In this document: piece after piece, positions 17,116 to 26,210 of the stretch
Numbering within the stretch: the first letter of the stretch is position 1
How the letters are laid out: each line of letters opens with the position of its first letter
From: Burkholderiaceae bacterium
Lineage (GTDB): Bacteria > Pseudomonadota > Gammaproteobacteria > Burkholderiales > Burkholderiaceae_C
NCBI GenBank assembly: GCA_024235895.1
Contig: JACKLM010000002.1
Location: 62,001 to 126,000 of the forward strand
Length of the DNA stretch: 64,000 nt
Direction: 5' to 3'
Made by a program: the position numbers and the translations under genes
Notes under the pieces: generated by a model
Seen by the model: only the letters and a program-made list of their open reading frames with translations
Databases searched by the model: none
Told to the model about the DNA's origin: nothing

Positions 17116-17643
17116 ATGAAGTGGCTCGATCGACTCGAGGAAGGCGTCGTCACGCTGATGCTGGCCGCGATGACGCTGCTGACCTTCGTCCAGGTCGTCC
17201 TGCGCTACGCCTTCAACACCGGCTTCGGCTGGGCGCTGGAGCTCACCGGCGTGTTCTTCGCGGTGATGATCTTCATCGGCATCTCGTACGGCGTTCGCGT
17301 CGGCGCGCACATCGGCGTCGACGCGCTGGTGCGCCTGCTGCCGTCCGGCGCGCGGCGCGCGACGTCGATCGTCGCGGTGCTGCTGTGCCTGCTGTATGCC
17401 GGCCTGGTGATCGCCGGGTCGTGGGTGTACGTGTCGAAGATGAAGATGATCGGCGTCGAGCTCGAGGACCTGCCGGTGCCGATCTGGGTCGCACGGTCGA
17501 TCCTGCCGATCGGCTTCGCGCTGCTGAGCTTCAGGCTGCTGCAGGTGCTGTGGGGCCTGGTCAGCGGCAAGTCCGACAGCCTGCACCTGGCCGACGAGGT
17601 CGCCGAGGCGCTCAAGCTCAAGGCCGAGGAGAACACGAAGTGA
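17116..17643 (+). CDS. dctQ: TRAP transporter small membrane subunit DctQ
   Basis: 175 residues with four hydrophobic segments (about residues 12-35, 48-68, 90-110 and 135-155), the normal plan for DctQ. The FVQVVLRYAFNTGFGWALEL segment is a family hallmark. It is an inner-membrane partner of DctM. AGGAGGAGAG precedes the ATG, and the stop overlaps the GTG start of dctM (GTGA), implying coupled translation. Confidence 0.88.
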   Translation: MKWLDRLEEGVVTLMLAAMTLLTFVQVVLRYAFNTGFGWALELTGVFFAVMIFIGISYGVRVGAHIGVDALVRLLPSGARRATSIVAVLLCLLYAGLVIAGSWVYVSKMKMIGVELEDLPVPIWVARSILPIGFALLSFRLLQVLWGLVSGKSDSLHLADEVAEALKLKAEENTK

Positions 17644-18920
17644 ATACCGCGATCCTGTTCATCACGCTGTTCGCCTTCATGGCCATCGGCGTGCCGGTGG
17701 CGATCTCGCTCGGCCTGTCCAGCCTGCTGACCATCCTGCTGTTCGGTCAGGACTCGCTGGCCAGCCTGTCGATCAAGCTCTACGAGACGAGCGAGCACTA
17801 CACGCTGCTGTCGATCCCGTTCTTCATCCTCGCCGGCGCGATGATGAGCACCGGCGGCGTGGCCAAGCGCATGGTGCGCTTCGCCGTCGCGGCGGTCGGC
17901 CACCTGCGCGGCGGGCTGGCGATCGCCAGCGTGCTGGCGTGCACGATGTTCGCCGCCGTGTCGGGATCCAGCCCGGCGACGGTGGTCGCGATCGGCTCGA
18001 TCGTGATCGCCGGCATGGTGCGAAGCGGCTACCCGCAACCCTTCGCCGCCGGCGTGATCTGCAACGCCGGCACGCTGGGTATCCTGATCCCGCCGTCGAT
18101 CGTGATGGTGGTCTACGCGGCGGTGACCGAGGAGTCGGTCGGCCGCATGTTCATGGCCGGCGTCGTGCCGGGGCTGCTGCTGGCGCTGATGCTGTCGGTG
18201 GCGGTGTGGTGGCGCGCCGGCAAGCTGACGCTGGCGCGCAGCGAGCGCGCCAGCCCCACCGAGCTGCTGACCTCGTTCAAGGACTCGATCTGGGGCCTGG
18301 CGCTGCTGGCAGTGATCATGGGCGGCATCTACGGCGGCATCTTCACGCCGACCGAGGCCGCCGCGGTGGCGGCGGTCTACGCGACGCTGGTCGCCGTCAT
18401 CGTCTACCGCGACATCAAGCCGCGCGACCTGCCGCACGTGCTGATGGACGCCGGCAAGACGACGGTGATGCTGATGTTCATCGTCGCCAATGCGCTGCTG
18501 TTCGCGCACGTGCTGACGACCGAGCGCATCCCGCAAACCATCGCCGAAGGCATCCTCGCCGCCGGCATGGAGCCGTGGATGTTCCTGCTCGTCGTCAACA
18601 TCATCCTGCTGGTGGCCGGCAACTTCATGGAGCCGACCGGCATCATCCTGATCCTGGCGCCGATCTTCTTCCCGATCGCGACCCAGCTCGGCATCGACCC
18701 GATCCACCTCGGGATCATCATGGTCGTCAACATGGAGATCGGCATGATCACGCCGCCGGTCGGCCTGAACCTGTTCGTCACCAGCGGCATCACCGGGATG
18801 AGCCTGGTGCAGGTGGTGCGCGCCGCGCTGCCCTGGCTCACGGTGCTGCTGGTCTTCCTGGTGCTGGTGACCTACGTGCCGGCGATCAGCCTGACGCTGC
18901 CGAACCTGATCTTCGATTGA
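17640..18920 (+). CDS. dctM: TRAP transporter large membrane subunit DctM
   Basis: 426 residues, GTG start overlapping the dctQ stop by four bases. About twelve hydrophobic segments and the family motifs SGSSPATVVAIGSI, CNAGTLGILIPPSIVMVVYA, GGIYGGIFTPTEAAAVAAVY and EIGMITPPVGLNLFV are all present. It forms the sodium-driven permease of the dctPQM system, most likely for C4-dicarboxylates. A weak hairpin (18929-18956) follows the stop and may end the transcript. Confidence 0.9.
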   Translation: MNTAILFITLFAFMAIGVPVAISLGLSSLLTILLFGQDSLASLSIKLYETSEHYTLLSIPFFILAGAMMSTGGVAKRMVRFAVAAVGHLRGGLAIASVLACTMFAAVSGSSPATVVAIGSIVIAGMVRSGYPQPFAAGVICNAGTLGILIPPSIVMVVYAAVTEESVGRMFMAGVVPGLLLALMLSVAVWWRAGKLTLARSERASPTELLTSFKDSIWGLALLAVIMGGIYGGIFTPTEAAAVAAVYATLVAVIVYRDIKPRDLPHVLMDAGKTTVMLMFIVANALLFAHVLTTERIPQTIAEGILAAGMEPWMFLLVVNIILLVAGNFMEPTGIILILAPIFFPIATQLGIDPIHLGIIMVVNMEIGMITPPVGLNLFVTSGITGMSLVQVVRAALPWLTVLLVFLVLVTYVPAISLTLPNLIFD

Positions 18921-18970
18921 GGCCGTGCGACTGCGGTGCCGGCAGGCATCGCGGTCGTCTAGGCGAGCCC

Positions 18971-18984
18971 TTGACTGGGGTCAA
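18971..18984 (+). promoter_or_regulatory. FNR/DNR-type box upstream of the copper genes
   Basis: TTGACTGGGGTCAA is a perfect TTGA-N6-TCAA palindrome, extended to CCCTTGAC/GTCAAGGG with the flanks. A possible -10 element TAGGCT lies at 19007-19012. That would put the start of transcription near 19019 and the box centre at about -41.5, the class II position for FNR/DNR activators. Control by low oxygen or NO is the inference. Confidence 0.6.
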
Positions 18985-19020
18985 GGGCATCGCGACCGGC
19001 AGCCGCTAGGCTGCCGGGCC

Positions 19021-19419
19021 ATGAAGCGCCTGCCCGCCACGCGTCCCGCACGCCGCCGCCCCTGGGCCGGCGCGCTGGTCGCACTGGCGCTGGTCGCGCA
19101 GTGGCTGCTCCTCGTCGCCAGCACCGCGCACCACGCGCAGGCGCTGGCCTCCGGGCTGCCCTGGGCACAGGTGTGCAGCTCGTCGGGCAGCCCCTGGGGA
19201 CCGCCCGCGGGCGATCCGGCGTCGGATCCGGCACCCGCCGGCTCTGGCGGCCCGGCCTGCCCCGTCTGCAGCGCGGCGGCCACACTCGGGGCGCCGAGCA
19301 CCGCGCCCGCGGCACCGGCCGCAGCCGGCTGCGCCACGACCGTGACGCCGGCGGGCACGTCCTCGCGGCCGTTCATGCCGGCGCTGCTGCCGCCGGCGCG
19401 CGCCCCTCCCACGGTCTGA
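19021..19419 (+). CDS. DUF2946-like exported protein
   Basis: 132 residues. It has a basic N-terminus followed by one hydrophobic segment (AGALVALALVAQWLLLV), then HHAQAL...W.QVCSS and a CPVC motif in a Pro/Ala/Ser-rich region. This is the pattern of DUF2946 proteins, small membrane/periplasmic proteins frequently found directly before copper-related TonB receptors. Two CxxC-like cysteine groups and the HH pair could bind copper, which is inference. The ATG lies only about two bases after the predicted transcription start, so the message may be leaderless. It is followed after 109 bases by the OprC-like receptor. Confidence 0.65.
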   Translation: MKRLPATRPARRRPWAGALVALALVAQWLLLVASTAHHAQALASGLPWAQVCSSSGSPWGPPAGDPASDPAPAGSGGPACPVCSAAATLGAPSTAPAAPAAAGCATTVTPAGTSSRPFMPALLPPARAPPTV

Positions 19420-19528
19420 GTCCTCCGACTGCGAACGCCGCGGCGATGCCACTGCCGCGGCGCATCCGGCTGCGTGCGCCGATGGCGCGCCCGGCCTGCC
19501 CTCGAGAGACTTCCGGACCGACCCCACC

Positions 19529-21859
19529 ATGAATCACCGTCGCCCACGGCGCGCCGTTTCGCCGCCGAACCCGCTTGCGCCCCTGCAATCGCCCTCGCGC
19601 CCGCCTTCGGGCCCGAGCCAGCCGACACGGGCGCTCGCTGCCCTGCTCGCCACCCTTCCGATCGCCGCCGGCGCCCAGACACCGACGCCGACGACGACGG
19701 TCGTGATCGAGGCCCCGCGCCCGACCGTCGTCGAGCCGCGTAGCGTCGACCCCGCGACCCTTCGCAGCCTGGGTGCCGCCACCAGCGACACCGCCAACCT
19801 GCTGCGCGGTATCCCCGGCGTCAGCCTGCAAGGCGCCGGCGGCGCCTCCAGCCTGCCGGTCATCCACGGCATGGCCAGCGACCGGTTGCGCGTCAAGGTC
19901 GACGGCATGGACCTGATCGCGTCCTGCCCCAACCACATGAACCCGCCGCTGTCCTACCTGGACCCGAGCGCGGTCGCCGCGCTGGAGGTCTGGGCCGGCA
20001 TCGCGCCGGTCAGCGCCGGCGGCGACAGCATCGGCGGGACGATCGTCGCGCGCACGCGCGACCCCGAGTTCGCCGCCGCCGGCCAGCCCCCGCGAGTCGG
20101 CGGCGAGGCCGGCGTCTGGCTGCGCAGCAATGGCGAGGGCTACGGGCTGAACCTGTCGGCGCGCTACGCGACCGAGACGCTGGCGCTGTCGTACAGCGGC
20201 GCGCTGGCCAAGTCCGGGAATTACGACGCCGGTGGCGACTTCAAGCCGGCGACGCTGGTCGAAACCGGCCGCCCCGGGCATGTGCTGCCGCTCGACGAGG
20301 TCGGCTCCACCGCGTACGAGACGCACAACCACAACCTGGGGCTGGCGTGGCGCGCGGGCGAGCATCTTCTGGACCTGCGCCTGGGGCTGCAGGAGGTGCC
20401 CGAGCAGCTGTACCCGAACCAGCGCATGGACATGCTGAAGAACGACCAGCAGCGCGTCAACCTGCGCTACCTGGGCCGCTTCGACTGGGGCCGGCTCGAG
20501 GCGCGCGTCTACGACGAGCAGGTCGACCACTTCATGGACTTCGGCGCCGACAAGCGCTTCTACTACAGCCCGCAGAAGAAGAACCTGCCGGCGCTCGACG
20601 ACTGCGGCCCGATCGGCCCGAACTGCGCGCACGGCATGCCGATGTTTACCGAGAGCGGCAATACCGGGCTGACGCTGGCCGCCGAGCTGCCGCTGGCCGA
20701 GGGCTCGCTCGTCCGCACGGGGATCGAGGCGCAGCGCTACCGGCTCGACGACTGGTGGCCGGCGTCCGGCGCCGGCATGTGGCCCGGCACCTTCCTCAAC
20801 ATCCACGACGGCGAGCGCGACCGGCTCGCGCTCTACGGCGAGTGGGAGGCGCGCCACGGCGCGGGCTGGACGACGCTGGCCGGCGTGCGCGTCGAGCGCG
20901 TGACGACCGACGCCGGCGACGTGACCGGCTACAAGACGGCGTTGCTGCCCGACGGCAGCGACCCGGCGAACCAGGTCGCCGAGGCGGCGGCGTTCAACGC
21001 GCTGGACCGCGAACGCCGCGACGACAACGTCGACCTGACGCTGCTGGCGCGCTACGCGGCGTCGCCGACGATCGAAGCCGAGTTCGGCCTCGCGCGCAAG
21101 GCGCGCTCGCCCAACCTGTACGAGCGCTACACCTGGTCGAGCTGGCCGATGGCGGGCGTGATGAACAACTTCGTCGGCGACGGCAACGGCTATGTCGGCG
21201 ACCCGGACCTGAAGCCCGAGGTCGCGCACACCGCGTCGCTGGGAATCGACTGGCACGCCGAGGACCGCCGCTGGCAGCTGCGCGCGACACCGTACGTGAC
21301 GCAGGTGTCGGACTACATCGATGCCGTGAAGCGCGCCGGCTGGCTGCCGGACCAGTACAACGTGCTCGACTATGCGAACCAGTCGGCGCGGCTGTGGGGC
21401 GTCGACGTCTCGGGCCGCATGCCGCTGGCCGAGGGCCGCTCGGGAAGCTGGGCGCTGGAAGGTGTGCTGTCCTGGGTCGACGGCGAGAACCGCGACACCG
21501 GTGACGAGACCTACAACCTGATGCCGCTGAATGCGCGGCTGACGCTGAAGCATCGCCTCGGCGGCTGGCACAGCGCGCTGGAGTGGGTGCTCGTCGACGC
21601 CAAGGACGACGGCTCGGACGTCCGCAACGAGGTCCCGACGCCGGGCTACGGGCTGGTCAACCTGCGCACGAGCCGCGCCTGGCAGCGCGTGCGGATCGAG
21701 CTCGGCATCGAGAACCTTCTCGACAAGCGCTACGCGCTGCCGACCGGCGGCGTCTACGTCGGCCAGGGCACGACGATGAGCATGAACGGCGTGCCCTGGG
21801 GCATCCCGGTGCCGGGGCCGGGGCGGTCGGTCCACGCGAGCATGACGGTGAGCTTCTGA
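19529..21859 (+). CDS. OprC/NosA-type TonB-dependent copper receptor
   Basis: 776 residues. After a signal region ending near AAGAQ (residue 50) comes the plug domain (IPGVSLQGAGG...VIHGMASDRLRVKVDGM) and a 22-strand-type barrel ending HASMTVSF with a terminal aromatic. The copper ligands described for Pseudomonas OprC are conserved as a CxxxM pair (C133 and M137 in ASCPNHMNPP) and an HxM pair (H334 and M336 in DHFMDFG). It should take up copper across the outer membrane with TonB energy. NosA/OprC proteins supply copper to nitrous oxide reductase in denitrifiers, which fits the FNR-type box upstream. No nos genes are in the window. Confidence 0.85.
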   Translation: MNHRRPRRAVSPPNPLAPLQSPSRPPSGPSQPTRALAALLATLPIAAGAQTPTPTTTVVIEAPRPTVVEPRSVDPATLRSLGAATSDTANLLRGIPGVSLQGAGGASSLPVIHGMASDRLRVKVDGMDLIASCPNHMNPPLSYLDPSAVAALEVWAGIAPVSAGGDSIGGTIVARTRDPEFAAAGQPPRVGGEAGVWLRSNGEGYGLNLSARYATETLALSYSGALAKSGNYDAGGDFKPATLVETGRPGHVLPLDEVGSTAYETHNHNLGLAWRAGEHLLDLRLGLQEVPEQLYPNQRMDMLKNDQQRVNLRYLGRFDWGRLEARVYDEQVDHFMDFGADKRFYYSPQKKNLPALDDCGPIGPNCAHGMPMFTESGNTGLTLAAELPLAEGSLVRTGIEAQRYRLDDWWPASGAGMWPGTFLNIHDGERDRLALYGEWEARHGAGWTTLAGVRVERVTTDAGDVTGYKTALLPDGSDPANQVAEAAAFNALDRERRDDNVDLTLLARYAASPTIEAEFGLARKARSPNLYERYTWSSWPMAGVMNNFVGDGNGYVGDPDLKPEVAHTASLGIDWHAEDRRWQLRATPYVTQVSDYIDAVKRAGWLPDQYNVLDYANQSARLWGVDVSGRMPLAEGRSGSWALEGVLSWVDGENRDTGDETYNLMPLNARLTLKHRLGGWHSALEWVLVDAKDDGSDVRNEVPTPGYGLVNLRTSRAWQRVRIELGIENLLDKRYALPTGGVYVGQGTTMSMNGVPWGIPVPGPGRSVHASMTVSF

Positions 21860-21861
21860 GC

Positions 21862-21928
21862 GGGGGTCTGACTGGGGGTCTGACTGGGGGTCAGGTCCCT
21901 CGTTCCGCGTGGCGGAATGGGGAGCCCC
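21862..21928. repeat. Palindrome plus tandem repeat, family B copy
   Basis: Two exact 12-mers GGGGGTCTGACT are followed by GGGGGTCAGG and a short stem TTCCGC-GTG-GCGGAA. The same order of parts occurs at 7635 (inverted) and 30939. It begins just after the receptor stop and may double as a terminator. Confidence 0.6.
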
Positions 21929-21940
21929 AGGACGGACCCA

Positions 21941-22300
21941 TCAGGCTGCCGCGACGACGGTGAGCTCGACCCGCAGATCGGGCTGCGCCAGCGTCGCCTG
22001 CACGGTGGTTCGGGCGGGCGCCTGCCCCGGCGGCAGCCAGCCCTCCCAGACCGCGTTGAAGGCCGCGAAGTCGGCCATCTCGCGAAGGTGCACGGTGACC
22101 GCGAGCAGTCGCGTGCGGTCGCTGCCCGCCTCGGCGAGGAGCGCGTCCACGCGTGCCAGCGTTTCGCGCGCCTGCGCCTCGACGTCGGTTGCCGGCGCGC
22201 CGGAGGCAGTCTGGCCGCAAAGGTAGACGACGCCCGCGTGGCGCACGGCCTTGCTCATGCGCGGGCCGGGGTGCAGGCGCTTGATGGCTTCGTCAGGCAT
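21941..22300 (-). CDS. RidA-family protein (enamine/imine deaminase)
   Basis: 119 residues, the usual RidA length. Family landmarks are AVRHAGVVYLCGQTA, QARETLARVDALLAEAG and LAVTVHLREMADFAAFNAVWEGW. RidA proteins hydrolyse reactive imines/enamines released by amino-acid or amine oxidising enzymes. Here it is the last gene of an operon encoding an FAD amine oxidase complex (its start overlaps the oxidase B-like gene by eight bases), so its likely job is to deal with the imine product. The conserved RidA arginine is visible in QPDLRVELTVVA. Confidence 0.85.
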   Translation of the reverse strand: MPDEAIKRLHPGPRMSKAVRHAGVVYLCGQTASGAPATDVEAQARETLARVDALLAEAGSDRTRLLAVTVHLREMADFAAFNAVWEGWLPPGQAPARTTVQATLAQPDLRVELTVVAAA

Positions 22301-23723
22301 CGCTTTCGCTCGGTTCGGTATCGTTGCGGGGACATGGCGCCTCGGCCAGCGCGGCGATCGCTGAGATCGGCACCGGCTTGAGCGGCGGGCGGATCCGGTA
22401 GGCGCCGACCTCCGCCGGCGTGCGGCCGGTCTCGGCGGCCAGGATCTGCGTCACGACGTTGCCGCACAAGCGCCCCTGGCAGGGCCCCATGCCGCAGCGG
22501 CTGAAGAACTTCGTCTGGTTCGGACCCAGGCAGCCGAGCCGCGCCATCTCGCGGATGCGCCCGGCGCTGACTTCCTCGCAGCGACAGACGACGACCTCGT
22601 CGGCCGGCGCGCCGACCCATGCCGGCGGTCGGTACAGCGCGTCGAGGAAGGGACGGATGCGCAGCTCGCGCGCGAGCGCGCGGCGCAGCGGCGCCGCCTC
22701 GCGGTCGCGCGCGGAGGCATCCAGACGGCCGATCGCGTGCGCCGCGCCGATCGCCGCGATCGCCCCCGCATGCTCGGCGGCGAGCGCACCGGCGATCCCC
22801 GCGCCGTCGCCGGCGACGCGCACGCGCTCGCGGCTGGTCTGGGCCCACCTGTCGACGCGCGGCCGCCACGCGAGCTGGGTCTCGTCCCACAGGTGCTCAA
22901 CGCGCAACAGCCGTGTGAGCTGGGTATTCGGCAGCACGCCGTGGTGCAGCAGCACAACATCGGCCTGGACGCGCTGCGCGCGCCCGCCGGCGACGAAACG
23001 CAGCGCCTCGACGCGCGACTCGCCCTCGACCGCCAGCGCCTTCGCGGCGCGGTAGCCGGGAACGCGCGCGGCGCGCAGCCGGCGCAGCATCGCAATCCCC
23101 TTGGCGAGCATGCGCGGCGCGCCGAGCGCCCCGGGCAGATGCGGCAGGGCGCGCAGGCGGTTCGCCGCCGGCGCGGTCTCGACCACGGCCGCCACCTGGG
23201 CGCCGGCGTCCAGCAACTGGCAGGCGACGAGCAGCAGCAGCGGGCCGGCGCCCGCCAGCACGATGCGTCCGTCCGGCACCGTGCCGGACGCCTTCAGTGC
23301 GATCTGCGCCGCCCCGGCGTTGAGCACGCCGGGCAGCGTCCAGCCGGGAATCGGCGTGGGGCGCTCCATCGCACCGGTGGCGACGACGAGTTGCTCACCC
23401 CGAATGCGCTCGGTGCGGCCGTCGGCGAGCAGCGTGACGATGCCGTCGGCGTCGACGTCCCACACCAGCGCAGCCCAGCGCGCCGCCACCCCGGACTCGT
23501 CCAGCCGGCGCACCAGCACCTCGCCGCGCCGGTAGTCGGGGCCGAGCAGCGCCGCCACCGCAGGGTCTGCACGGCCGACACCGCGGTAGATCTGCCCGCC
23601 CGGCCGCGGCTGCTCGTCGAGCAGCAGGGTCTCCAGCCCCAGGCGGCGCGCGGTCAGCGCCGCCGCGATGCCGGCCGGGCCGGCACCGACGACGACGAGG
23701 TCGACCCGCGTCGGTGCGCTCAC
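22293..23723 (-). CDS. FAD oxidoreductase, HcnB/opine-oxidase A-like subunit
   Basis: 476 residues, GTG start overlapping the stop of the 2Fe-2S subunit (GTGA). N-terminal FAD-binding motif VVVGAGPAGIAAALTARRLG, a second dinucleotide region (IVLAGAGPLLLLVACQLLDAG) and ATGAMERPTPIPGWTLPGV are typical of the HcnB / octopine-nopaline oxidase A / D-hydroxyproline dehydrogenase family. The C-terminus has a BFD-like iron-sulfur region with CRCEEVSAGRI, CLGPNQTKF and CGMGPCQGRLC. It would pass electrons from the DAO-type subunit onward. All three subunit genes are present in one operon with a TRAP transporter and RidA. The amine substrate is not identified. Confidence 0.82.
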   Translation of the reverse strand: MSAPTRVDLVVVGAGPAGIAAALTARRLGLETLLLDEQPRPGGQIYRGVGRADPAVAALLGPDYRRGEVLVRRLDESGVAARWAALVWDVDADGIVTLLADGRTERIRGEQLVVATGAMERPTPIPGWTLPGVLNAGAAQIALKASGTVPDGRIVLAGAGPLLLLVACQLLDAGAQVAAVVETAPAANRLRALPHLPGALGAPRMLAKGIAMLRRLRAARVPGYRAAKALAVEGESRVEALRFVAGGRAQRVQADVVLLHHGVLPNTQLTRLLRVEHLWDETQLAWRPRVDRWAQTSRERVRVAGDGAGIAGALAAEHAGAIAAIGAAHAIGRLDASARDREAAPLRRALARELRIRPFLDALYRPPAWVGAPADEVVVCRCEEVSAGRIREMARLGCLGPNQTKFFSRCGMGPCQGRLCGNVVTQILAAETGRTPAEVGAYRIRPPLKPVPISAIAALAEAPCPRNDTEPSESDA

Positions 23724-24016
23724 GCCGGCCTCCTCGCGCCTTGCTGGCGTCGCACCCGCATGCCCTCGCGCACCTCGACCATGCAGGCCTGGACGTTCGG
23801 CCGGCCGTCGATCTCGACCAGGCAGTCGAAGCACACGCCCATCAGGCACATCGGCGCACGCGGCGCCCCCGTGACCGGAGTCGAGCGCAGCGGCACGCAG
23901 CCGCCCTCGAGCAGCGCGACCGCGACGCTGTCGCCGGCGCGCGCGCTCAGCGCGCGGTCCTCGAAGTGCAGCGTCACCCGCTGCGCCGTGCCCAGCCCCT
24001 CAAGCCGCCTGAACAT
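23720..24016 (-). CDS. 2Fe-2S subunit, HcnA-like
   Basis: 98 residues. A ferredoxin-like domain with four cysteines in CLMGVCFDC and NVQACMVEV, plus the upstream SVAVALLEGG segment, matches the small HcnA/OoxX-type 2Fe-2S proteins that complete three-part amine dehydrogenases. It lies between the two flavoprotein genes, overlapping the upstream one by 17 bases and the downstream one by four, which shows tight co-expression. It shuttles electrons within the complex. Confidence 0.82.
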   Translation of the reverse strand: MFRRLEGLGTAQRVTLHFEDRALSARAGDSVAVALLEGGCVPLRSTPVTGAPRAPMCLMGVCFDCLVEIDGRPNVQACMVEVREGMRVRRQQGARRPA

Positions 24017-25133
24017 CGAAACGCTCCGAACCGAAGGCGGCGAGCGCAGCCGGCGCGGCGCCGCCGCGCATCCACGCGACCAGCGCACCGGCATGCTGCG
24101 CCGCCAGCGTGATGCCGCTGTGGCAGCTGGCGACGAACGCCCCCGGGCAGCGCGTCGACGCCTCGTAGATCGGCAGCCCGTCGGGGCTCATCACGCGCAG
24201 CGCGCCCCAGCTGCGAACGATGTTGACCCCGGCCAGCAGCGGGAAGCAGCGCAGCGCGCGCGCCGTGATGCGCGCGAGCTGGTCGATCGTCGTGCCGTCG
24301 TCGAATCCGACGTCCTCCTTCGAGTCCCCGATCTGCACGCCACCGTCTCCCGTCTGCCGCACGTGCAGCGTCGGGTAGCGCAGGAAGGGCTGGACGCGCT
24401 CGCTGATCAGCACCTGCCCGCGATTGGGCACGACCGGTGCGCGCAACCCGACCATCGGCGCCAGCGAGCGGTTGCCGAGCCCGGCGGCCAGCACGATGCG
24501 CCCGGCGCCGTAGGCGCGCGCCGCGGCGTGCGCGACGAAGCCGCCGCCGCGCGCCTCGATGCGGTCGATGCGGGTTCCGGTGTGCAACACACCGCCGGCG
24601 TCGACGAAGGCCTGCAGCAGCGCGCGCAGCAGCCGCAGCGGGCTGACATGGCCGTCGAGCGGGCAGAACACCGCGCCGGCGAGGTCGCGCCCGGCCTGCG
24701 GCACGCGCTCGCGCAGCGCACCGGGGTCCAGCACCTCGAACGGGTAGTCGATGCCGACCGCATCGCGGATCGATGCCAGCGCGCCGGCGCGCGCGGCCAG
24801 TTCGTCGTCGTCCAGGCACATCGTCATCCCGCCGACGCGAACGAGTTCGACATCGACCCCGGTGCGGTCGGCGAGCTCGGCGGCGAAGGCCGGCCAGGCG
24901 GCCGCCGCCTCGAGCGTCCAGCGCGCATAGGCGGGATGCCCGAGGCCCTTGCCCTGCACCCATACGAGCCCGAAGTTGCCGCGTGCGGCGCGGAAGGCAT
25001 CGTCGCCCTCGTCGAGAAGCATCGCGCGCTGGCCAGCACGCGCCAGACCCCAGGCGATCGCGGCGCCGACGATGCCGCCGCCAACGATCAGCCAGTCGGT
25101 ATCGTGCGATGGGACCGTGGTGGCGGTCGTCAC
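24000..25133 (-). CDS. DAO-family FAD amine dehydrogenase, HcnC-like subunit
   Basis: 377 residues from GTG 25133. The N-terminal motif DWLIVGGGIVGAAIAWGLARAG binds FAD; MLLDEGDDAFRAARGNFGLVW and the C-terminal LRVMSPDGLPIYEAS...GAFVASCHSGITLA are typical of the D-amino-acid-oxidase-like HcnC/OoxB family. This subunit should oxidise the C-N bond of an amino acid, opine, glycine or hydroxyproline-like substrate. The start is uncertain: there is no good ribosome-binding site, and longer starts into the upstream gap exist. Neighbours (TRAP importer upstream, 2Fe-2S and HcnB-like subunits, RidA downstream) indicate a catabolic rather than cyanogenic role. Confidence 0.8.
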   Translation of the reverse strand: MTTATTVPSHDTDWLIVGGGIVGAAIAWGLARAGQRAMLLDEGDDAFRAARGNFGLVWVQGKGLGHPAYARWTLEAAAAWPAFAAELADRTGVDVELVRVGGMTMCLDDDELAARAGALASIRDAVGIDYPFEVLDPGALRERVPQAGRDLAGAVFCPLDGHVSPLRLLRALLQAFVDAGGVLHTGTRIDRIEARGGGFVAHAAARAYGAGRIVLAAGLGNRSLAPMVGLRAPVVPNRGQVLISERVQPFLRYPTLHVRQTGDGGVQIGDSKEDVGFDDGTTIDQLARITARALRCFPLLAGVNIVRSWGALRVMSPDGLPIYEASTRCPGAFVASCHSGITLAAQHAGALVAWMRGGAAPAALAAFGSERFDVQAA

Positions 25134-25182
25134 GGTAGGACTCGCGTGCGGTGAAGGACGACGCGACGCAGATCGCCCGGCT

Positions 25183-26172
25183 TCAGTTCGCGACCTTGTC
25201 GAGGATCGGCCGCGCGAAGGCCTCGCCGACATCCTTCATGACCTCGGGCCAGACGACCCGACGCACCTTCGCGGCGTGCGCGGCGAGCTCGGCTGGCGAT
25301 GGCCGCAAGATCCTCGCCCCCGCCTCCTCGAGCTTCTTCTCGTTGAGCGCCTGGTCCGCCTCGGCGCCGGCCCAGCGGCGCTCCTCGAACGCCGCCGCGG
25401 CCTGTTGCAGCGCCTTGAGGTCGGCGGCCGCGAGCTCGCCGAGACGGTCGCGTCCGGCGATCAGGTACCAGATCTCAAAGTGCGTGTTGGCCGCGATGTA
25501 GTGCTTGGTCACGTCGCGGAACGACGCGTAGTAGCCCTCGGCGCCGGAGCCGATGACGCCGTCGACGACGCCGGTCTGCACTGCGGTGAAAGCCTCCGAG
25601 AACGGCAGCGGGGTGCCGATGTAACCCAGCGCGTTGGCCAGCAGCTGGAAGCTCTTGATCGGCGGCACGCGCACCTTCAGCCCCTTGGCCGCATCCGGGT
25701 CGCCGGGTGCCACCGGCACCTTGTTCAGCGAGATGCCGCCGAAATACTGCGGGTACGCGGCCAGCACGGTGATGCCCTGCTTGGCGTACATGCTTTCGAT
25801 CGCGTCGCGCAGCGCCGAGCCCTTGCCGAAAACGCGCCGCGCGCCGGCCCAGTCGTTGGCCAGGTAGGGGAAGACGCCAAGCTGCATGCGGCGGTCGGCC
25901 GCCGTCGCCGCCGGCTGCAGCGCCATGTCGATCGCGCCGACCGACACGCGCTCCTGCACCACCGTGTAGTCGCCCAGCGCATTGGCCGGGAAGACGTCGA
26001 TCTTCAGCGTCGACTTTCCGGCGACGTCGGCGACGAAGGCGCGCACGTCCGCGTCGGCCTGGCTGCCCTGCGGGCGCACGTGGCTGAGCTTGAGCGGTGC
26101 GGCCGCCGCAGCCGTCGCCGCGAAGGCGGCGGCCGCGAGCACGAGGGCGGACAGGGTGGGCAGGCCTTTCAT
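25183..26172 (-). CDS. TRAP transporter substrate-binding protein
   Basis: 329 residues with a signal peptide (MKGLPTLSALVLAAAAFAATAAAAA). The family is shown by PLKLSHVRPQGSQADADVRAF, FPANALGDYTVVQERV, the conserved arginine in LKVRVPPI and FSEAFTAVQTGVVDGVIG. It belongs to a different DctP subgroup from the protein at 16038, so a different ligand is expected, probably the substrate of the downstream amine oxidase. It is third in the operon after dctQ and dctM, 49 bases before the HcnC-like gene. Confidence 0.85.
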   Translation of the reverse strand: MKGLPTLSALVLAAAAFAATAAAAAPLKLSHVRPQGSQADADVRAFVADVAGKSTLKIDVFPANALGDYTVVQERVSVGAIDMALQPAATAADRRMQLGVFPYLANDWAGARRVFGKGSALRDAIESMYAKQGITVLAAYPQYFGGISLNKVPVAPGDPDAAKGLKVRVPPIKSFQLLANALGYIGTPLPFSEAFTAVQTGVVDGVIGSGAEGYYASFRDVTKHYIAANTHFEIWYLIAGRDRLGELAAADLKALQQAAAAFEERRWAGAEADQALNEKKLEEAGARILRPSPAELAAHAAKVRRVVWPEVMKDVGEAFARPILDKVAN

Positions 26173-26210
26173 CGTCGAGTCTCCTCGGGGGGGGTTGTCG
26201 TCGGGCGGGG

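Noticed and set aside
24000..25133. Hydrogen cyanide synthase (hcnABC) as the function of the three-subunit oxidase
   Set aside because: The subunit families match, but the TRAP importer and RidA in the same operon fit amine catabolism better, and HcnB-like proteins with this layout are mostly opine or hydroxyproline enzymes.
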